This document shows positions 34,312 through 39,461 of a DNA stretch of 39,461 nucleotides, one piece after another. Position numbers and translations under genes: made by a program. The notes beneath the pieces are model-generated. The model did no database searches. It was given only the letters and a program-made list of their open reading frames with translations, and had not been told where the DNA came from. The DNA is taken from assembly GCA_963753685.1 (NCBI GenBank), contig CAVWDE010000023.1, positions 1-39,461 on the forward strand, written 5' to 3'. This stretch comes from DATAOG01 sp963753685 (GTDB lineage: Bacteria; Pseudomonadota; Alphaproteobacteria; Geminicoccales; Geminicoccaceae). Each line of letters starts with the position of its first letter. Positions within the stretch are counted from its first letter, which is position 1.

Positions 34312-34398
34312 GGGGACGTGGCGGAACCGGTAGACGCATTGGACTTAAAATCCAATGGCCCTCGGGCCGTGCGGGTTCGACTCCCGCCGTCCCTACCA
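34312..34398 (+). tRNA. tRNA-Leu (anticodon UAA)
   Basis: The 87-nt cloverleaf has an acceptor GGGGACG (34312-34318) pairing with CGTCCCT (34388-34394, first pair G-U), a D-arm region TGGCGGAACCGGTAGACGC, an anticodon stem TTGGA/TCCAA with loop CTTAAAA (anticodon TAA), a long variable arm (GGCCCTCGGGCC type), a T-arm GCGGG/CCCGC with loop TTCGACT, discriminator A and an encoded CCA. The long variable arm and A73 confirm a class II leucine tRNA. Confidence 0.93.
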
Positions 34399-34457
34399 TG
34401 CGCGGCAAGAGGTGCCGGTTCGCGAGGCACCTTACATTCGAGAGGCACTGGAGCCCC

Positions 34458-36161
34458 ATGAGCGACCCGACCGACGGCGTCCAGACCGTCGCCGAAGCCT
34501 ATCTGACGCTGCTCAAGGCGCGCGGCGTCGACTGGCTGTTCGCCAACGCCGGCACCGACTTCGCGCCGGTGATCGAAGCGTTGAGCCGGGGCGCTGCCGC
34601 CGGGCTCGCCATGCCCGAGCCGCTCGCCGCCCCCCACGAGACGGTCGCGGTCGGCATGGCGCATGGCTACTACCTCGCCTCCGGCCGGCCGCAGGCGGTC
34701 ATGGTCCACGTCAACGTCGGCATGGCGAACGCGCTCATGGGCCTGTTGAACGCCGCCCGCGAGGACGTGCCGATCCTGTTCACCTCCGGGCGCACCCCGA
34801 TCACCGAATCCGGCCGCCTCGGCTCGCGTGATCTGCCGATCCACTGGGGCCAGGAGATGCGCGACCAGGGCGCCATGCTGCGCGAATACGTCAAGTGGGA
34901 CTACGAGCTCCGCTACGGCGACCAGATCGAGAACATCCTCGACCGCGCGCTCGCGATCGCCATGACCCCGCCCCGCGGCCCCGTCTACCTCAGTTTGCCG
35001 CGCGAGGCTCTGGCGGCGCCATTGGCCGACTTCAGCTACTCGGCCACCCCACGCCTGCGCGCGGCGGCAACCCCGGCGCCGGCCCCCGGGGCGATCGCCG
35101 AGGCGGCCGCGATCCTCACCCGCGCCAGGCGGCCCTTGATCATCTGCGGCCGCGGCGACGGCACCGAGCACAGTTTTTCCGCGCTCGCCGACTTCGCGGA
35201 GCGCTTCGCCGTGCCGGTGGTCGAGTTCTGGCCGTCCCGCCTGTCGCTCGCGACCGACCACCCGCTGCACGCGGGCTTCGACGTCGGCCCCTGGCTGCCC
35301 GAGGCGGACGCGGTCCTGGTGCTCGATGCCATGGTGCCCTGGCTGCCGCAGCGCCACCAGCTGCCCGACGGCTGCCCGGTGATCCAGGTCGGCCCCGATC
35401 CGCTTTTTTCCACTTTACCCATGCGGACCTTCCCCGCGACCGTCGCGATCGCGGCCGGCATTGGTGCCACCCTCGAGGCCCTTGCCACGGCGCTCGACGC
35501 CGCGGGCGGCATCGCCGGCGTCGAGCCTCGCCGTGCCCAGATCCTGGCGCGCAACCGCGAACGGCACGCGGCGCAGGCCGCCGCCGCCGAGGCCGGCGCG
35601 GGGGAACCCATGACCGCGGCCTGGATCAGCCGTTGCCTGGACCAGGCCAAGGGCGCGGACGCCATGGTCTTCAACGAGCTCGGCTGCGATCCCGCCCAGC
35701 TCAGCTTCACAAGGCCCGGCTGCTACTTCAGCCACTCGCTCGCAGGCGGCCTCGGCTGGGGCCTGCCGGCAGCACTCGGGGCCCAGCTCGCCTGCCCCGA
35801 ACGCCTGGTGATCGCCGCGGTCGGCGATGGCTCCTACATGTTCGCAAACCCGGTCGCCTGCCACCAGCTGGCCGAAGCCCAGGGCCTGCCGGTCCTGACC
35901 CTGGTGTTCAACAACGGCGTCTGGAACGCGGTCCGCAAATCGACCGCCGCGGTCTACCCCGACGGCCACGCCGTGCGCAGCAACCGCATGCCGCTGTCCT
36001 CCCTCGAGCCCTCGCCCCGCTACGAGATGATCGTCGAAGCGAGCGGCGGCTACGGCGAACGGGTCGAGACCGCAGCCGCCCTGCCCGCCGCCCTCGAGCG
36101 CGCCCTGCACGTCATCCGCACCGAACGCCGCCAGGCCCTCCTCAACATCATCTGCCAATAG
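34458..36161 (+). CDS. Thiamine pyrophosphate-dependent enzyme (acetolactate synthase-like)
   Basis: A 567-residue protein with the three domains of the ThDP decarboxylase superfamily. In the Pyr domain the activating Glu61 is in APHETVAVGMAHGY. The middle domain contains RPLIICGRGDG. The PP domain has the GDG...NN cofactor motif (GDGSYMFANPVACHQ to LVFNNGVWNA). Relatives include benzoylformate decarboxylase and acetolactate synthase, but no regulatory-subunit gene is nearby, so biosynthetic AHAS is unlikely. ATG 34458 is 59 bp past tRNA-Leu, with GGAG six bases upstream. The substrate is unknown. Confidence 0.88.
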   Translation: MSDPTDGVQTVAEAYLTLLKARGVDWLFANAGTDFAPVIEALSRGAAAGLAMPEPLAAPHETVAVGMAHGYYLASGRPQAVMVHVNVGMANALMGLLNAAREDVPILFTSGRTPITESGRLGSRDLPIHWGQEMRDQGAMLREYVKWDYELRYGDQIENILDRALAIAMTPPRGPVYLSLPREALAAPLADFSYSATPRLRAAATPAPAPGAIAEAAAILTRARRPLIICGRGDGTEHSFSALADFAERFAVPVVEFWPSRLSLATDHPLHAGFDVGPWLPEADAVLVLDAMVPWLPQRHQLPDGCPVIQVGPDPLFSTLPMRTFPATVAIAAGIGATLEALATALDAAGGIAGVEPRRAQILARNRERHAAQAAAAEAGAGEPMTAAWISRCLDQAKGADAMVFNELGCDPAQLSFTRPGCYFSHSLAGGLGWGLPAALGAQLACPERLVIAAVGDGSYMFANPVACHQLAEAQGLPVLTLVFNNGVWNAVRKSTAAVYPDGHAVRSNRMPLSSLEPSPRYEMIVEASGGYGERVETAAALPAALERALHVIRTERRQALLNIICQ

Positions 36162-36205
36162 GCGGCGGCAGCGAGGCGCTGCGCCCCGAACTCAAACAAC
36201 ATTTG

Positions 36206-37081
36206 GTGCCGACGAGGCGCCCGAGCTCTCGGAACGCGTCGAGCGTATCGGCGATCCTGCTGCTGGCCGCCGGCGTCACTTTGTTCGGCATCATGGACGG
36301 CCTCGCCAAGCTGCTGGCCGGCGACTACTCGGTCGTCCAGATCGTGTGGGCGAGATACGCGTTTGCGGTCCCGGTCATCCTGGCGGTGGCCCGCCCGTCG
36401 GCCTGGCCCGGGCTGCTCCGCTGCGAGCGCCCCTCGCTCCAGGCGCTGCGCGCGATGATGCCCGTGCTCGCCAACGTCACCGTGATCGTCGGGGTGAGCC
36501 TCATGCCGCTCGCCGACGCGACCGCGATCAGCTTCGCCTCGCCGCTCCTCGTGGTCGCCCTCTCGGCGCCGCTCCTGGGCGAGCGCGTCCCGGTCCACAG
36601 CTGGGCAGGCGTCGCCTGCGGCTTCGCAGGCGTCCTGATCATCGCGCGGCCCGGCGCCGGCACGCTCGCCTGGGCGGCCCTCTTCCCGCTCGCGACCGCG
36701 TTGATCTTCGCGCTCTACCAGATCCTGACCCGCCTGGTCAGCCGCAACACCGCTCCGATCGTGACGCTCGCCTGGACGGTCGCCGTCGGCCTCGTCCTCA
36801 CGACCCCGCTCCTGGTCCCCTACTGGCACCCCGTCCGCGGGTCCGACTGGCCGCTCCTGATCCTCTCCGGCCTGCTGTTCGGCGCCGGCCAGTTTCTCCT
36901 GATCCGGGCCTTCGCGCTGGCCGAAGCGGCCGTGCTCGCACCCTTCACCTACGCCCAGATCGTCGCGGCAGTCGCCTTCGGCGCCCTCGTGTTCGGCGAC
37001 CTCCCGGACCTCTGGACCACGGCCGGCACGGCACTGGTCATCCTGGCCGGCATCTACGTCATCCGCCGGCAGGCAGCATGA
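36206..37081 (+). CDS. DMT-superfamily permease (EamA family)
   Basis: About 291 residues with ten hydrophobic segments in two EamA-type halves, for example AGVTLFGIMDGLAKLLAGDY and VVQIVWARYAF at the start and WTTAGTALVILAGIYVIRR at the end. GTG 36206 is chosen; a TTG at 36203 is equally possible and no clear ribosome site is visible. It lies 44 bp after the ThDP enzyme on the same strand, so the two are probably cotranscribed and may act on related metabolites. Confidence 0.85.
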   Translation: MPTRRPSSRNASSVSAILLLAAGVTLFGIMDGLAKLLAGDYSVVQIVWARYAFAVPVILAVARPSAWPGLLRCERPSLQALRAMMPVLANVTVIVGVSLMPLADATAISFASPLLVVALSAPLLGERVPVHSWAGVACGFAGVLIIARPGAGTLAWAALFPLATALIFALYQILTRLVSRNTAPIVTLAWTVAVGLVLTTPLLVPYWHPVRGSDWPLLILSGLLFGAGQFLLIRAFALAEAAVLAPFTYAQIVAAVAFGALVFGDLPDLWTTAGTALVILAGIYVIRRQAA

Positions 37082-37383
37082 AGCCGGAGTGGTTCGCGCA
37101 CGCCCCTGTCGGGCGTCAGCCGAGCCGCCAGGGGGGATCTCCGGGAAGGTCGCCACCATGATAGGCGTGTTAGCCTCGCAGTCGATCCACGTCGTTGACA
37201 TCCGCTCCAGATTAGCATAGGGGCGCGTTCGCAGACCGACCGGACCCGACCCACCTGCAGATGCGTACCTTGCCGCCCGACACGCGATCTCGCCCCTCCC
37301 ACCCTTGCGTCGAGGCCGCGGCTTGCCGCCCAGGTTTATCGTCCATCCACTCGTAACCACGAGACCGCAACGAGTCATCAACC
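37082..37383. other. Spacer left of the DUF262-HEPN cassette
   Basis: No supported gene. It contains a block (37116-37151) resembling the 3' end of the dctM-like fragment at the right end of the cassette. The base composition changes from GC-rich to AT-richer by about 37380. No clear promoter for the cassette could be picked out. Confidence 0.4.
37116..37151 (+). repeat. Left flanking block resembling a dctM 3' end (possible attachment-type repeat)
   Basis: By hand alignment it matches 39175-39211 with about six differences over 37 positions. The shared core is GATCT-N-CGGGAAGGTC, in the same orientation. The right-hand copy is the stop-codon end of a TRAP permease fragment. Confidence 0.45.
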
Positions 37384-38487
37384 ATGACGCTCGATACAGA
37401 GATTACCAAGGCTGAAAGGAAGATCTCCGCCGACGCATATGAAATGTCCGTCGGCGAGGTGGTTAACATGTATCGCGATGAGGAAATCATCATAAATCCC
37501 GACTTTCAACGGTTGTTTCGCTGGAGCTTATCTCAAAAATCGCAATTCATCGAATCGTTGCTTTTACGAATTCCGATTCCTCCCATCTTTGTTTTTGAAA
37601 CAGAGCAAGGCAAATGGGAGCTGATCGACGGTTTGCAACGAGTCTCCACCATACTGGAATTTCAAGGACTTCTTGAAAAACCCCGACAATGGCGCCACCC
37701 AGCCTCCCTCCGAACTCTCTGCAACGCATTATCTTCCATCCCTTGACGGCGTTCGATGGGACCGAAGGCCAGGCGACAACGCCCCCGCCCTGTCCAAGGC
37801 GCAACAACTTGCCGTTAAGAGGGCTCGAATCGGCGTACAGATTCTCCGCCGCAGCAGCGACCGAGATAGCAAGTTCGATCTTTTCCAACGTTTGAACAGC
37901 GGGGGTTCGATCGCGACGCCGCAGGAACTCCGGAATTGCGTCATGGTGATGATCAGCAAGCCCTTCTTCGATATGGTGAAGTCCCTAGCTGTGCACCCTC
38001 CTTTCGGAGCATGATTCATCAAACCGCAGCGGCTTTGGCAAAACAATCCGATTTGGATCTGGTCACTCGCTTCTTCGTAGGTCTCTATATTCCATATGAA
38101 AAACGCAAGGATGTCCAGATATATCTGGACGATGGTATCCTCGATCTTGCTTCCAAAACAGAGGAACAGCGAGATGCGCTACGTTCAACCTTTACTTCCA
38201 CCTTCGACCTCATTCATGAGAGCTTAGGACCAAATGCGTTCAAACGCTATGACGGCGCCAAATTCAAGGGTAAGTTCGGGCTAACTGCCTTTGAGACGAT
38301 AGCCATCGGCGTCGCAGCTAACCTCGATGGGCTAAACCAGGTTAAGAACCCCAATAAATTCGTTGCGGAGCGCGCGAAACAGCTATGGTCTGAAGCTGAC
38401 ATAGATAAATATTCCCGATCTGGTGTTACGGGCACGCAGCGTCTTCAAAAAACTCTTCCGTTCGGACGGGCATGGTTTAAACCATGA
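37384..38487 (+). pseudogene. DUF262 protein (GmrS/ParB-like nuclease superfamily), two frameshifts
   Basis: The N-terminal DUF262 features are clear: YEMSVGEVVNMY, NPDFQRLFRWSLSQKSQFIE, SLLLRIPIPPIFVFE and the catalytic-type motif IDGLQRVST (commonly IDGQQR). An extra A in the run at 37676-37680 shifts the frame, with continuation LENPDNGATQPPSEL to FDLFQRLNSGGSIATPQELR. A missing base near 38001-38006 restores the first frame (RSMIHQTAAALAKQ) to the stop at 38487. Corrected length is about 367 residues. DUF262 proteins occur in GmrSD-type and other defence systems. The stop overlaps the HEPN gene start (ATGA), so they form a pair. Confidence 0.85.
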
Positions 38488-39129
38488 GACGGATCGTTTC
38501 ATTTGACGAGTTATATGACGCACTCACGTCAAATCTGACATGGAGAATCAAAAGAGATTTCAACACTCCGAAACATTCTTGAGTCGTCAGATCATAACTC
38601 AGCTAGAGTGATTAGCCGGGCGCTAACAACACTTCTGTACGCTCATTGGGAAGGATACGTCAAAACGGCTTCCGAAAGCTATTTGAGGTACGTGTCGGCC
38701 AGGAATGACTCCTGCGAGCGTTTGGCGCCTGCCTTTTTCTACCTAGCCAACGAAAAGCACATCGGTCGCCTAATCGCTGGTGGCAATCTCGAAGGCAAGA
38801 TAGAAGCTTGTCATTCAATAATGAAGAGCCGAGTGAAGAAAGGTTTTAGATTACGCTCGAATATAATTGTAACACGTTCAAATCTTACGTCACGTGTTTT
38901 TGCCGAAGTATGTATGTCGTTGGGATTAAATGCGGCAATATTCGCTGATGATTTTGGTTTCATCGATAAAATACTCGTAGAGAGGCGGAATTACGTGGCT
39001 CACGGCGAGGACATTGAACTAAATCCGCAGGAATTTAGAGATATTAGCGACCGGGTTATTAACCTGTTACGGAGATACAAAACAGACATAGAAAACGCGG
39101 TCGTTTCGCGGCGATTCCTTACCGCTTGA
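38484..39129 (+). pseudogene. MAE_28990/MAE_18760-like HEPN nuclease, one frameshift
   Basis: ATG 38484 opens MRRIVSFDELYDALTSNLTW. One extra A in the run at 38550-38553 shifts the frame; with it removed the protein reads IKEISTLRNILESSDHNSAR, then VISRALTTLLYAHWEGYVK, on to the stop at 39127-39129, about 214 residues. The HEPN Rx4-6H motif is RNYVAH, near 38990. By family knowledge this HEPN group is often paired with DUF262 proteins and is thought to be an RNase effector. As read, the first frame stops at 38581, which truncates the product at about 32 residues. Confidence 0.82.
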
Positions 39130-39174
39130 GCGGAGATAATTGCTGCAATCGCCAGCGGCCGTCGAGGTGCGAGT

Positions 39175-39211
39175 TCAGCGAAGCGGCCAGAGGGCGATCT
39201 GCGGGAAGGTC
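39175..39211 (+). repeat. Right flanking block (possible attachment-type repeat)
   Basis: This is the stop-codon end of the DctM-like fragment; it matches 37116-37151 in the same orientation, as described for that block. Confidence 0.45.
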
Positions 39212-39355
39212 AGGACCAGGAGCAGTGTCGATCAGCTGCAGGCAGACGAACGGCAGCACCCCCGCGAAGATCGTGTGCGGGTCGATCTCGGGTGGCGCCA
39301 CGCTCTTGAGGTAACGGGCCGCAGGGCGGAACGACGGCATCAAGTAGGCCCTAAC
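39175..39355 (-). pseudogene. 3' fragment of a TRAP transporter large permease (DctM-like)
   Basis: The minus strand reads RYLKSVAPPEIDPHTIFAGV, then LPFVCLQLI, the usual penultimate segment of DctM proteins. A shift near 39232 leads into LLLVLTFPQIALWPLR and the stop at 39175-39177. Upstream of about 39355 the similarity ends, so only about 60 codons remain. This fragment bounds the DUF262-HEPN cassette on the right. Confidence 0.65.
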
Positions 39356-39461
39356 CATTGCGGTCAGCCCTCCCCCTTTCAATGTGGGGGCTGGCGATGC
39401 CGTGATCGGCCGGTCGGCCCCTCCCTCACCGGTTTAGTCGTCGCCGAGCGCCGGCTCGAGC

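Overview
The window reads as chromosomal DNA of a high-GC alphaproteobacterium, probably near the Rhodospirillales/Geminicoccales. This placement is inferred from the GC-rich codon use, the class I PHA synthase, the CUT1-type ABC operon, a NodI/NodJ-like exporter pair and an hpnR-like hopanoid methylase; no marker gene is present that would fix the taxonomy. Intact housekeeping and transport operons alternate with short accessory patches in which almost every gene is broken.

Layout. 1-2.1 kb: a B12-binding radical SAM enzyme (probable hopanoid C-3 methylase), an 18-bp minisatellite and a half copy of a palindromic repeat. 2.1-5.3 kb (minus): an orphan HicB-like antitoxin and a decayed MmeI-like restriction-modification gene. 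6.1-7.9 kb (minus): phaC with two indels. 8.2-14.8 kb (plus): a seven-gene ABC importer operon with two different ATPases, a binding protein, two permeases, a repeat-built coiled-coil membrane protein and a small membrane protein. 15.2-18.5 kb (minus): a decayed NLR-like gene (NACHT ATPase followed by leucine-rich repeats). 18.7-25.2 kb: an M20 peptidase, a YncE-like propeller, a truncated MBL-fold gene with a PemK-type toxin-antitoxin pair, an MFS transporter, a thiolase and a lipoprotein. 25.4-31.8 kb (plus): a CDF transporter, ZntB, three GNAT acetyltransferases, an aldo/keto reductase and an ABC-2 exporter. 31.8-34.3 kb: a repeat-rich, partly AT-rich patch with palindromic elements and a stray fragment of the neighbouring ABC ATPase gene. 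34.3-37.1 kb: tRNA-Leu(UAA), a ThDP enzyme and a DMT permease. 37.1-39.4 kb: a lower-GC DUF262 + HEPN-nuclease cassette, flanked on both sides by sequence resembling the 3' end of a TRAP transporter dctM gene.

The most interesting material is (i) the palindromic repeat family and the approximately 120-bp ABC gene fragment lying between two of its copies, (ii) the asymmetric ATPase pair and the hendecad coiled-coil protein inside the importer operon, and (iii) several immunity-type genes (MmeI-like, NACHT-LRR, DUF262-HEPN, PemK) that all carry reading-frame lesions. Many lesions are one-base changes in short homopolymers. The sequence alone cannot separate real decay from sequencing indels, but the multiple frameshifts and the in-frame amber codons of the NACHT-LRR gene favour real decay there.
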